A stretch of DNA of 64,000 nt from Paratinospora sagittata (lineage: Eukaryota > Streptophyta > Magnoliopsida > Ranunculales > Menispermaceae). The DNA is taken from NCBI GenBank assembly GCA_035771175.1, contig CM069603.1, positions 26,016,286-26,080,285 on the forward strand, in the 5' to 3' direction. Numbering within the stretch: the first letter of the stretch is position 1; every line of letters starts with the position of its first letter. The notes under the pieces were generated by a model. That model was not told the DNA's origin, did no database searches, and saw only the letters and a program-made list of their open reading frames with translations. This document shows, piece after piece, positions 46,340 to 58,528 of this stretch. Made by a program: the position numbers and the translations under genes.

Positions 46340-48176
46340 TGTCGCCCCAAAAGTTTTTTCATCTAGCCCATGACCCATTTGCATTGTGTGCAAACTCTAC
46401 GTGCTTGCATTGATGTGTATGTATGTGTATTTGATGTTTTGTGTGTGTTAGTTTAAGTGTTTTCGCATGATTTTAAGTTGTTTAATGTGTATGAAAAGTC
46501 TCAGATTGATCAGAGACCCGTAGGGTGTCAAAAAGAGCCAAAATGATAAATTAGAGTTGTCGAGCTTGCTCCTAGTATGGAGGAGCGTGCTCTCCTGTCG
46601 CAGAATCAGATTGAGAATTTTGGGCAAATGAGGAGCATGCTCCTTGTGCAAAATCCAATATTTTTAAAATTTTGTGTGTGGGCCCAGCTCGTGATTTGGC
46701 TTATGTAAAACCATTTAGACAACTCATTTGCACATCTAAGGATTTAGAAAGAGGGGAAAGAAGTGGAGAAGAGGGGAGAAGGAGTTATGGTTGTTGAGGA
46801 TTTCTAGCTCGATTTTCACCAAAGGGATGTGTGATTTACCTTCCTTCTTCCTAAAATCTCTTTGGTTTGTAAATACGAGCTTTGTTTTGATCTAAGAAAT
46901 GACATGGATGACAGTTTGGAAGTGTTCCTAACCTAGGGTTGGGTTGCATGTACTCATTTGAACTTGCTAATGGTGAAAACAACCTTCCTTGACCTAGACC
47001 TACATCCATAGAGTGTTTTCTACACTTTAGATTTCGGATTTGATGTTCCACAAGGTTAGGTTTTTCATGGAAACCCTAAAGGCCGAAATGCATGGTATGG
47101 AAATGGACTCATAGTATGGATTTGAGTTGAATGGAAGCTTTTCCCCTAATTTCCATGGTGAAATTGATGGAGTTCCATACATGGTGACCTAGCTCTAGAT
47201 TGCTATGGGAGTGCATGTGACCTATGTTGGTTATTTTGACATGCTTGAATGGATTATGATGTTAATTTGGGTTTCCCCATGGTGTAGCATGTTGTTTAGC
47301 ACAAATTGGCCAAATTGCTATTATAGAGATTTTCCCCAAATTGGGGCATATGTTATGTATTGGCTTAAATTGGGGATTTATGTTGTTTATGATCACTCTT
47401 TCATGGTTTGAATGTTGAATGATGCATTGACCTTGATGATCATGAATATACTTAGGCTATGTATTAGGCTTGAGTCTTGAAATTGGGCATGAATGGTGTC
47501 CATATGTTGGGGATTATTAATCATGTTATAAATGGATTCATTTGGCTATGTTGGGAAGTTGGGTATGAGTTTTATGTGTTGAATATGATGTTGATCATGA
47601 GATTGACTTGTATGTGATTGGATATATCGCTTTAGGGTCGTGATTGGATTGGAATTGGTGTGGAATCCGGGTGTGGATAGCCTTGCTTGCGCGACTTGGT
47701 TATGAGTAGTTATTCCTTATGTTTTATCACTTATGTCTTCATATTAAATTATACTTGTATGTTAAAAGTCATTAAATGGTTAGTTTGAAATTGCATATGT
47801 TTAAAGTGTCATGAATTGACATGCATTGAATATCTAGAAGGTTTGTGCTAGAGATCACTGCATAAGTTGGGACTGCTCATTAAGAGAACCCCCTACATAA
47901 GGTAGATTCAAGCCAAAATACTCTACAGGTGTTGTTGAATCTTGCATAGGTGAAGATTTGGTTGGATGAGGCTGACCTACCCCAAAGGTTGTAAGGTATA
48001 TAATACCCCGCCAGGGAGAATCATTACACTTATAAGATGAGAGTGAATGATCAAGATAAAATAGTTGTACCCCAATATGGGAGGGCCAAAGGATGGAACT
48101 AATTCAACGGAGAAATGATGTGGAATGGTGGATGAATGATGAATGTGCATGATAGTAGATGGATGTTTGTTATACT

Positions 48177-51023
48177 TGTTGGTCCACCCAAAAAGGGGAT
48201 GGTCAATTTTGAAATTATCTTCCAATAACTTAGTGATGTACATGAGTATATTGGAACTGGATGCAAAATAGAACACAAACTAAATTGCAAAAGTGAGACA
48301 CGATTTATAGTGGTTCGGTCGCGCCTACATCAACTACTTAACCTCCTCAGTTAGGATTTTAACCTTATCACTAAGGGATTCTCTTACGGGTGAGAACTAA
48401 ACCGTTACAGCTGCCCCTTTTACATGTTAAAGGAAAACCTATCCTTTTATGGGCTAAGGATGAACCATTTCTCTTTTACAGGCAAGAGATAGCCTCTCCT
48501 TTTATAGGATGAGGATGAACCGATTCTCTTTTAAATGCTGAGAGATAACCTATCCTTTTTGAGGTTAAGGGCACACCTAGTCTTTTGCGCGATCAGGATG
48601 AACCGGTTTCCTTTTTTCAGACTGAGGAAGAACCCATGTTTCTTTTACGAGATCAGGAAGAACCATTGTGATTTCAAACCTGAATGAACCACGTCCACTT
48701 GTCCTGGTTGTTTCACACCGAAACACACCGGCAAATTACTATTCAAATAATGTTGGTTCTAACAAAGTAGAACACTTTACAATTAAGCACATTACATAGC
48801 ACTACAAAGATATGAATTATGAAATAGGTAATGCTAAGTTGAAATACACTTATAGTCTTTTACCTTTCAATGTTCGGTATTGCTCAAGTACAGTTTCGAA
48901 AAGCATGAATGATATGATATGAAAATCAGTGCTTTTTCGAAAGTATTAAATACTGAATAAAGATTGACTTAAAACACGAAGGACTAGTGTAAATCAAAGA
49001 CACAAAAAATTTTCAAAATAGATATAAAGTATAAGTATGAAAACTTCTGGTTCAATGATCAGTAGTTAACGCAACTACTGATATAGTTCAATAAGCTACT
49101 TAAGATATGAAATTAAGTAGAACTGTATATCTTGAACTATTTCTCAAATTCTATCTCCAGCAAAAATGATACCAAATATGAATCAATGCTGAGAATTTGA
49201 GTTGATACCAATAAAGATAGATTTTCAAAGATAAAGTATAATTGAAGCTCAATATGAAAATCTATGGTAATTGTAAAGGTATCAGTGAAAAATACTTTGA
49301 AAGATTAAAAAATAAAATTCATTTTGACACAGTCTAACTTTCGAAAAGTATTGGCACAACACAAAGTGATTCGCAAGTTGTTTGATTCTAAGTGTTGATA
49401 TTTATAGACTTAGTTGGACATAGCCATTACACATTTGAAGTTCAAATAATATGAACTTTTATACAAAACGGCTAGAATGTTATATGAAAATGCAAACTGC
49501 AATTTTCACTAACATTCTGGTTCTTTTAAGATTTCATGAAAAAGAAAAGTTTTAGAAAAACTTATTTCATGTATCATAAACGATCTCTGATAGGTATGAA
49601 AAGGACTCTATGCAAAGGTCTGTTCTGATAAAGTAAACTTACGTAGTGTACTTGTTCAAACAGTGACGGTTGTTGAATTAGCGTCCTGATTCCATAATCA
49701 GTGTCCTAACGCATAATATCAACAATGTCGTTTTGTTCCTTGAGGGCGCTTATTACGTATAAGTGTCCTACTGAACACTTAAGTGAGGGTGCTACTAAGT
49801 CGAAAACATCCTGATTTACTTTGACATTTAAATGACGTAACCTTGAGAGTGTTAATGCACAGTTAGCGTCCTGTTATGTTTTAAAACAGTTAAGTACATG
49901 ACGGTGCTACTATCCGAGTAAGCATCCAGCCTTTAAAATATAACACAAAACATGAGGGCGCGACATTACGTAAGCATCCTACCAGTTAAAAACATAAAAT
50001 ATATCATGTGGGCACTACAATAATGTAATCATCCTACCGATTAAAACATTTTAAATAAGACACAAACACGCTAAAGGACAATCATTGTCTTGAAAGTTAC
50101 TAAGTTGATTTCTAAAGGTGAGGGCGCTTCTATTCAGATAGCATCCTGATAGATTTTTCAACTTATAACTGTCAGTGTCCTCAAAGAAACATTCTTTGAA
50201 GAACTTAAGACATCTTTCAATGAGCTAATGTTGAGTCAGCTTTTTGACAACTTCAGAGGTTGACTAATAAAGGAGGATGCTACTATACAAGTAAGCATCC
50301 TGATAAATTAGTTCAATTCAACCTTGAAGGTTATCAGCGTCCTAATGAACTATCAGCGTCCTAATGAACTGTCAGCGTCCTGACTTATTAAGTTCAGGAA
50401 ACCATTGCTATTTCATTAGCGTCCTGAAAGACTCTTTGAAAATAGTTTTGACTCGCGATAAATGCGAATAAAAAAGCTCGGTAGATTTCAAATTAAATAT
50501 ATAGTATTAGATCATTTAAAATATTGTAAAAACATGAAATCAAAACATGCAGATTAGCAAAACATATGTAGATGATTTATGCATGGTTTTGAAAAATATT
50601 TTGAGCAATAACGATTAGAGAAAGATATACCTTAAATACTTTGTGTATTTCTCATTTCTCATAACCGTTAAATCCAACTCTTCATTATGAGATCTTCAAT
50701 AAGAGCATTGCTGAGTTAAATGTCTTGAACGTTGATCGAGAGATGTAGACTTGAAGCTTGATCGAATCGTTCGAGTGAAGTGATCTTGAAATCATGATGT
50801 GATCGTTGAAGTCCTTTTGATTGAAACGAACTTGACCGTTGGATGTGATCTTTGAGTTCCTTCATCGAGTCGTTCCTTAGTTTTTTACTTTCCTTAGGTG
50901 CTTTGACAAAATCTTGATACACGCACGTTTAGCATCGAAAAGTACTTTGTTTGTGATCATCAAAATATACTTTATCACAGTATATTTAGGGACGAGCTAA
51001 GTGATGAACCGCATAGGTTAACA
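48177..51023 (-). mobile_element. A2: 3' LTR, 2847 bp
   Basis: Edges TGTTGGTCCACCC and GGTTAACA. Leader array 48370-48670, TATAAATA on minus at 49399-49406, U3 hairpins 49670-50440. Confidence 0.9.
48370..48670 (-). repeat. Leader hairpin array, A2 3' LTR
   Basis: About ten units: TTCTC/GAGAA around TTACGGGT, then ATCCTT/AAGGAT, TCTCTT/AAGAGA, TCCTT/AGGA, TTCCT/AGGAA. Pairing partners change together between neighbours. Confidence 0.82.
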
Positions 51024-51250
51024 ATCTCCCCCTTTTTGATAATGACAAACAAATCGAAAAATTAAACGAATAAGCAAAAAGATTATTAATGTAAATTTTT
51101 TTCCCCCATCTATTCCTCTTATTTTTCTTTTATCTCTTATTTTTCTTCTCCCCCTTTGATACCATCAAAAAGTGAAGAAAAGAGACTAAAATCTTGCCTT
51201 ATGACTTAGTAAAGTAGCGAACCTCCCCCTTACATGGAGACTCCCCCTTA
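51024..51250 (-). promoter_or_regulatory. Polypurine tract of A2 and three internal PPT-like tracts
   Basis: Minus-strand AAAAAGGGGGAGATT abuts the 3' LTR; further AAGGGGGAG tracts at 51146-51157, 51222-51232 and 51241-51250, as in A1 and I. Confidence 0.78.
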
Positions 51251-52950
51251 CTTAGTGCATTCACCTCAAGATGATTTATGACAATGTGTCATAGTAAGGT
51301 ACTTGAGAATGCGTAAGGTCTACTATACTGGTAGTTACGAGAGAAACAAATCTTATTTTTAAGCACATAGAGAAATAGTTTGACTAATTCATAGGCTAAA
51401 ATATTTGAAATAATAGCAAAGCCGAGAATCGTAGTCAGAGGGAATGAGAAAGAATTTCCGAAAGATGAATTCATAAAGAATTTTTAATCATGGGCAATTA
51501 TTCTCCTTAGTGTTTGGTATAAATATAAATTTGATAATTAAACCAAACCAAACACAGAGTATGCTTTAAGATATGTAAATAAGCATGCATAAGCATACTT
51601 ATAGCATAGGCAGAGAGATTTATGATTAAGCAGGCCTAGCTATTATGATTCTAATAAGATGCAAAGTATATAGTTAAAGTACATGGCATTTATTAGATAT
51701 CAAAAATCACAGTCATTTGATGTATACGAAATATAATCTTAAAGAGCAACATCAATGGCATGTGAAATGGAAAATGATAAACTTTCCATAGTTTAGACAT
51801 ATGAAGATATATACGATGAATATGAACGTCTAAACATACTGAATATATGCTGAAATTCATAGATATCATTCAACCAACAACATACATTCATTTTCCTATT
51901 CTAGGCATAAAATTTCAATTTAAGCATGGCCTAGAATGATTGATACACCGATTCTAATGAGAAAGCATTTGGAAGGGTATGTGCTCATTTGAAATCAGAT
52001 ATCCATGAGTTTGATGTTAACATGATATGGTATGAAGTAGATGCATCAAAGTCAGGTGATCATAGAAAAGATAATGCCAAGAGATAGTAATCGCAAGTGT
52101 AGGCAAAAATCTTTTCAAGATATAGGCGTATGATATGAAATTGTATACATGGCCAATATTCATTTGTAGAAACATGAATCATGCAGAGATACGATTTTCT
52201 AAGATCAGAGCAAGCATGATCATGATATGAACTAGAATAGGTAGAATTAAATTGTTAAGGCATGGCCTAGCTATTGTGTACCTGATCATCAGATAATCAA
52301 ATTACACATAAGTTCAAGATAAATTAATCATGATGCAATATAAGATACAAGATAGGTCTAATCATGATATTTATCAGACAGTCACAGATAAGCATATCAG
52401 ATACTATAGATATATGTGACCAGTCAAGAAAGATGTCACCAATAAACTGATAATTGCATTAGTCGAAGTAAGATTTTATCAAAATACAGTTTATCAGGAA
52501 ATATGAACAAGACAACATTAGTGAGGATAGATAATCATGTTTATGAGAGCAACATAGTTATGCAACAGAAATATTTGAAAAAAAATTTGCAAACATAGAA
52601 GTAAGCATATCTGAGCATAAATCAAGCAGATTGTGATTAGTGTTTGCAGCATATGAGTATGAAATATGTCATTCACACAAATTCAAGTAGATCAATCATT
52701 CAAATATAGTAAAACATTATGAAATGAATGAGAGATGGAAAGATAGCTAAGCACAAGCAAGCAAGCAAAAAAGTAGTGAGATGTGCAGAACTCATTGTGT
52801 AAGAGAAGTAGGGGAAATGAACAGAGTATACACATACACGATAAATTGTAAGATGAATTATGCTTAAACATTGAAGGTAAGTATTGAAAGAGAGTTTTAA
52901 CCAAAAATACAAAAGATAGTTTAAACAAAATTTGATAAATTTGGCATAAC
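51250..52950 (-). repeat. A2 interior: degenerate ~300-bp repeats, non-coding
   Basis: Same three related blocks as A1, here at about 51600, 51903 and 52230 (spacing ~298 and ~327), with GGCCTAG and GATTCTAAT cores. No domain recognised; the frames at 52692-52952 are not conserved in A1. Confidence 0.6.
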
Positions 52951-52954
52951 ATGA

Positions 52955-53461
52955 CTACGGCTGGTAGAGAGGTTTCAAGATTTTCCTAGAAGATTCTGCT
53001 CCGGAATCTTCGACGCAAGGACAAGGACATCCACGAAGGCTATTGATCTTGCGAGCCCTAGGAGTGGTGGTGCTCACATGGACACCCTTTTCAATTAACG
53101 CTTGGGATTCCTCATTTTCCTCAAATAGTATCATCATCAGATCTCTCTGATGTTTTGCCTTGACTTCAAGCTCTTTTAGCCGGTTCTTGTGCTCATTTAG
53201 CATGACTAGAACAGCTTGAACGCTGACGGATAGAGCATCACTCAGCTTGGCAAACTGTTCCTCAAGAGACGCTGCAGCAGGAAGCGGTAGCAGAGGTTCT
53301 TCGACACCAAGTGGAGACACATGGTTTTCCCTGGGAGCAATTTTTCAAGAGGATTCTTCATCAGATCCATCTGATGAAGAAGACGATAGAGAAAAGTCAC
53401 TAAAAGTGCAAGATGATTCCACTCTAGCTCTTTTCCTAGACTCAGGAGCTTTGGATGCCAT
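52955..53461 (-). pseudogene. Family A small ORF, copy in A2 (one in-frame stop)
   Basis: From ATG at 53461 one minus frame runs 168 codons with a single TGA at 53345-53347. Residues 1-38 are MASKAPESRKRARVESS, with a basic RKRAR cluster like a nuclear localisation signal, then FSLSSSSSDGSDEESS. After the stop the frame continues: LEEQFAKLSDALSV through LKELEVKAKHQRDLMMILFE forms a heptad-like coiled coil (about residues 65-115), then a Cys-containing basic tail. The start is ~330 bp from the primer site. Its partner in A1 keeps frame, length, N-terminus and Ser-rich motif. Function unknown; a nuclear or RNA-related accessory protein is only a guess. Plus frame 53247-53498 is a shadow. Confidence 0.6.
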
Positions 53462-53790
53462 TAGAGATATGAAGATGGAGATGAAACGAAGAAGATGAAT
53501 GCGAAACGATTTCACGCAGGGAAGTGAGGAGAGAAGGAAATGTATATGAAGCAAGGTAATGGGCATCGAAAACAGAGTCTGCAATTAATGCAAAAATGAC
53601 ATAGAATCATGCGCCGAAGAGTATGATAAAAAAAATTTAAAAGAAAGCATAATCATACTACAGAGGTTAAAGCTAGGTGGCATAGAGTTCTAGGATATAT
53701 ATCCTAAGGCGTGAAATGCAAAGACACCTAAGACAAAACCTAAATTGACCAATGGATCTAGACTCTGGGTTGCTAGACCATATTTTCAGA

Positions 53791-53808
53791 GAACCCGCTC
53801 TGATACCA
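53791..53808 (-). promoter_or_regulatory. Primer-binding site of A2
   Basis: Minus strand TGGTATCAGAGCGGGTTC, an exact tRNA-iMet-type site two bases from the 5' LTR. Confidence 0.92.
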
Positions 53809-53810
53809 AT

Positions 53811-56254
53811 TGTTGGTCCACCCAAGAGGGGGGTCAATTGGGTGCGATGGTCAATTTTAAAATTATCTTCCAATAACTTAGTGATGTACATGAGTATATT
53901 GGAATTGGATGCAAAATAGAACACAGACTACATTGCAAAAGTGAGACACAATTTATAGTGGTTCGGTCGCGCCTACGTCCACTACTTAACCTCCTCAGTT
54001 AGGATTTTAAACTTTTAACTAAGGGATTCTCTTATGAGTGAGAACCAAACCGTTACGGCTGCCCTTTTACATGTTAAAGGCAAACCTATCCTTTTACGGG
54101 CTAAGGATGAACCATTTATCTTTCACAAGCAAGAGATAGCCTATCCTTTTATGAGATGAGGATGAACCGGTTCTCTTTTAAAAGCTGAGAGATAACATAT
54201 CCTTTTTAAGGTTAAGGACACACCTATCTTTTTTGGGGGATCAGGATGAACTGGTTTCCTTTCTCGAGCTGAGGAAGAACCCATGTTCCTTTTGTGGGAT
54301 CAGGAAGAACCGTTGTGATTTCAAACCTGAAATCACTTAAGTGAACTATGTCCACTTGTCCTGGTTGTTTCACACCAAAACACACCAACAAATTTCAATT
54401 CAAATAATGTTGGTTCTAACAAAGTAGAACACTTTACAATTAAGCACATTAAATAGCATTACAAAGATATGAAATATGAAATAGGTAATGCTAAGTTGAA
54501 ATACAGTTACAGTCATTTACCATTCAATGTTGGGTATTGCTCAAGTACAGTTTCAAAAAGCATGAATGATATGATATGAAAATAAGTGCTTCTTCGAAAG
54601 TAATAAATATCGAATAAAGATTGACTTAAAACACAAAGGACTGGTGTAAATAAAAGACACAGATAGTTTTCAAAATAGATATAAAATATAAGTATGAAAA
54701 CTTCTAGTTCAGTGATCAGTAGTTAACGCAACTACTGATATAGTTTAATACAGTACTTAAGATATGAAATCAAGTACAATTGTATATCTTGAACTATTTC
54801 TCAAATTCTATTTCCAGCAAGAATGATATCAAATATGAATCAGTGCTGAGAATTTGAGTTGATACCAATAAAGATAGATTTTCAAAGATAAAGTATAATT
54901 GAAGCTGTTGAACAGTGACAGTTGTTGAATTAGCGTCCCAATTTCATAATCAGTGTCCTAACGCATAATATCAACAATGTCGTTTTGTTCCTTGAAGGCG
55001 CTTATTATGTATAAGCGTCCTATTGAACACTTAAGTAAGGGCGCTACTAACTCGTAAGCGTCCTGACTTACTTTAACATTTAAATGACTTAACCTTGAGA
55101 GCGTTAATGCACAGTTGGCGTCCTGTTATGTTTTAAAACAGTTAAGTACGTGAGGGCGCTACTATCCGAGTAAGCATTTTGCCTTTAAAACATAACACAA
55201 AACATAAGGGCGCTACATTGCATAAGCATCCTACCAGTTAAAAACATAAAACATATCATGAGGGCGCTACAATAATATAAGCGTCTTACCGATTAAAAAC
55301 ATTTTAAATAAGACACAAACACGTTGAAGGACATCAGCATCTTGAATGTTACTAAGTTGATTCCTAAAGGTGCGGGCGCTTTTATCCAAATATCGCCCTG
55401 ATAGATTGTTCAACTTATAACTATTAACGTCCTCAAAGAGACATTCTTTGAAGAACTTAAGACATCTTTCAGTGAGCTAATGCTAAGTCAACTTCCTGGC
55501 AACTTCAGAGGTTAAGTAATAAAGGAGGTCACTATTATACAAGTAAGCGTCCTGATAAATCAGTTCAATTCAACCTTGAACGTTATCAGCATCCTAATGA
55601 ACTATCAGCATCCTGACTTATCAAGTTCAAGATAACATTGTTATTTCATTAGCATCCTGAAAGACTCTTTGAAAACATTTTTGACTCACGATAAATGCGA
55701 ATAAATAAACGATAGATATCAAATTAACTATATAATATTAGATCATTTGAAATACCGTAAAAACATGAAATCAAAACATGCAAATTAGAAAAACATATGT
55801 AGATGATTTATGCATGGTTTTGAAAAACATTTTGAGCAATAACGAATAGAGAAATATATACCTTAAATATTTTGTGTATTTCTCATTTCTCATAACCGTT
55901 AAATCCAACTCTTCATTATGAGATCTTCTATAAGAGCATTGTTGAGTTGAATGTCTTGAACGTTGATCAAGAGATGTAGACTTGATGCTTGATTGAGTCG
56001 TTCGAGTGAAGTGATCTTGAAATCATGATGTGATCGTTGAAGTCCTTTTGATTGAAACGAACTTGACCGTTGGATGTGGTCTTTGAGTTCCTTGATAGAG
56101 TCGTTCCTTGGCTTTTTGGTTTCCTTAGGTGCTTTGACGAAATCTTGATACACGCACGCTTAGCACCGAAAAGTACTTTGTTTGCGATCATCAAAATATA
56201 CTTTATCACAGTATATTTAGGGACGAGCTAAGTGATGAACTGCATAGGTTAACA
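53811..56254 (-). mobile_element. A2: 5' LTR, promoter region deleted
   Basis: 2444 bp. Compared with the 3' LTR it lacks the segment equivalent to 49250-49653 (404 bp) at the join near 54906/54907. That segment holds the TATA box. The leader array is kept at 54020-54320 and the U3 hairpins at 54920-55640. Transcription from this LTR is therefore unlikely. Confidence 0.88.
54020..54320 (-). repeat. Leader hairpin array, A2 5' LTR
   Basis: Same units as in the 3' LTR with independent base changes; some stems lost. Confidence 0.75.
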
Positions 56255-56801
56255 ATACTATGTGTTATATGTTTTCATATACTCATGAGCATTATTCATG
56301 CATATATGGCTTTTATTGATGTATAATTGATGGCATAATTGAACACTACTCACTAGGCATGGTTGGCTCACCCTCTCACTTCCATTTCAGGTCCTTTAGA
56401 TAAAGACAAGGGTGTTGCATTTACTTGAGGACCTAGCCACAACAGAGTTAGGACATCCTTGATGTGAGTAGGAGAGGTTTTGCATGATGGTGGATGTCTT
56501 GTATTATATGTGTATATTTTTTTGTAAATTTTGGGTACATATGTAATTTATAATTCATGTTAAACTTAGTTGGTAAGGTTGTATAACTTTTATTGTGGTG
56601 GCCATGGACCTAGACTTATGATGATGAGTCGGCATATGTTGACCCTAGACTTTGTTGGTCTGTATATGGACTGGTTAATGACTATCACGTGCATATTTTA
56701 GAAAGTATATTTTCTTAATATATGTGGATGTGTATTGTGGATATTAGGAACTATTACAGGTACCCACAGGTTTGGTTATGGTACTTGGCTGAGGCTTGTA
56801 G

Positions 56802-57798
56802 GGTCTCAACCATCCTTGTATTTGTTGTGAGATGGTTGGTGATGCCTATGTTGGGCGTCCCACCCTGGCATTTCGCACGCCTTCCTCTGGGGATGGTGGT
56901 CCGGGGTATGGGGTCTCCACACCAGATGACAATGACGATGATGAAGATGATGATGGCGATGGTGGTAATGTGAGTGGAGGAGCATCACAGCAATGGAGTC
57001 AGGGTAAGGGGTAACAACAAAGTGAAAGACATACACAAAGCCAAGTTCAAATGAGTCCATTTACTGGAGATAGTCAATGTGATCATTCTACACAGGATGC
57101 TAACCATGGATCTCGACCATCATCAATGCAAAGACAAACATATGGACATAAAAGGCATGATCATACGTCTGGATCAAAACATACAAATATTCATAATATT
57201 GAGTTGGTTATAGGAAATGTGAGCATTAAAGGTGACACTGAATTCATATCATCATCATATGGCTACCTAAGATATCAACAACAAGAATATGATAATGAAG
57301 TCATGTCATCTCACGGGAGCTATAATTGGAATCAACATGATGATATTAATATCAAGCCAAAGGGGTGGATAATGCCAAATGAATATCAAGACAACATTTC
57401 TTTTAAAAATTCATCTATCTCACATGATGTAAGACCAATTGGATGGGTCATGCCCCATAAGTATCAAAGTGACTATTCTCATGATCACGTCTATGGTCGC
57501 ATAAAGTCTACTGGATGGACTGAATATCAAGATGGTGGTTCATCAGACTCTTCATCTCACTTAACCTGCAACCGTATACATATTCGCATGGAAGAGATTT
57601 TCAATGTGATCCTGCTTATCCCCGCTTGAGAGTATTATATAGAGTTTTCAGCCACAAATGTACGAGAAGTTTTTTGATAATTACAAAAATTATTATTACA
57701 GCATGATGTCGTGTCATAAATACTATAATTACATTGAACATCAATATCTCCAAAGGGGTTCAACTGAAAGTGGAGAAGAAGGACTTCGGCCAATGTAG
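56802..57798 (+). pseudogene. Broken coding tail with Asp-rich stretch; possibly C-terminus of a hAT-type transposase
   Basis: One plus frame from 56802 reads GRPTLAFRTPSSGDGG, GYGVSTPDDNDDDEDDDGDG, GGASQQWSQGKG, TAA at 57012-57014, then onward in the same frame QSERHTQSQ and the 192-codon stretch 57051-57629 (HSTQDANHGSRPSSMQRQ, then Tyr/Ser/Gly/Asp-rich text). Past 57629, after a shift, YEKFFDNYKNYYYSMM and YNYIEHQYLQRGS end at TAG 57796-57798. Plant hAT transposases often end in a similar acidic, Tyr/Gly-rich tail, which is the reason for the suggestion; no catalytic domain is present. The left boundary against LTR J is unsure. Confidence 0.4.
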
Positions 57799-58528
57799 AT
57801 ATAGTTTTGTATTTGTAAAAGACTTGTCAAGTCTTTTATAACATTTTAATGATATTTTTCCTTGACAATAAAAATGCATTATATTTTAACTAATTTCAGT
57901 CAATTTGCTTGCATTCAATTTCTTCAATAACATAGAATAGTATAATAACAATTCAAAAAAACTACATTCAAATTTTAAATGTATAGAATTTATAGACAAT
58001 TAATGAATATACATGAAATCTTTCATATTAACATATTAAAAAAAATATTCATGGAAAATAAATAAATTTTAATTTTAAAAAATATACAAATATTGAGACT
58101 ACAACTTAAATAAGTCCTTGAGAACTACTAACTATAGCAGTTAAATTTTAAAAAACATTGTTTCATCTTTTTAGGAAATGGTTTATCAAGTTTCAACACT
58201 TTGAAATTGAAGCATATTGAATTCAACTTAAGTCCTTCATAAATCTCTTGACCCAAAAAATAAAAAAGAAATTGTTAGATACAAGTAAATAATATAAAAT
58301 TCATAACATGTGCGATGTGCATTAAACATTGTTAATGTAAAAATACATGTTTCAAACCATTATATTTATACTTTAATATGTCAAAAGTATCTATTTATGT
58401 GTGTTTTCATCATATCTAATAGTAATTATGCATATTTTAGCATCTATATAAAAATTCTCTAAACTTCTCTAAGTTGACAAGTTTTTACAAAAATTCTCCA
58501 TGTCGAATTGAACATCTTCTAATTAATT
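57799..58528. other. AT-rich sequence without recognisable features
   Basis: No ORF, LTR edge or repeat that I can assign; probably the 3' flank of the preceding coding tail. Confidence 0.4.

Larger units (their letters stand above)
48172..56259 (-). mobile_element. A2: complete non-autonomous family A element, TSD ATACT
   Basis: Element 48177-56254 (8078 bp), minus sense, with exact ATACT duplications at 48172-48176 and 56255-56259. 5' LTR 56254-53811, primer site, small ORF, repeat-rich interior, polypurine tract, 3' LTR 51023-48177. No gag or pol is present, so Gag, RT and integrase must come from another SIRE. In the first ~115 alignable bases the LTRs differ at about five positions, so the insertion is not recent. 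Confidence 0.93.
46340..56923 (+). mobile_element. J: D-like LTR split by element A2 (right end uncertain)
   Basis: Starts TGTCGCCCCAAAAG; 46400-46540 aligns with the reverse complement of D1 near 36480-36600 (TTAAGTTGTTTAATGTRTG). It has GAGCTTGCTCCT (46562) and AGGAGCATGCTCCT (46631-46644). After A2, 56330-56410 carries the D-type GGCTCACC...ATTTCAGGT segment. The 9 bases CACCAGATG precede the left end and recur at 56920-56928, a candidate duplication, but the usual ...ACA LTR end is not clear. Much of 46650-48170 and 56260-56800 is otherwise featureless. Confidence 0.5.
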
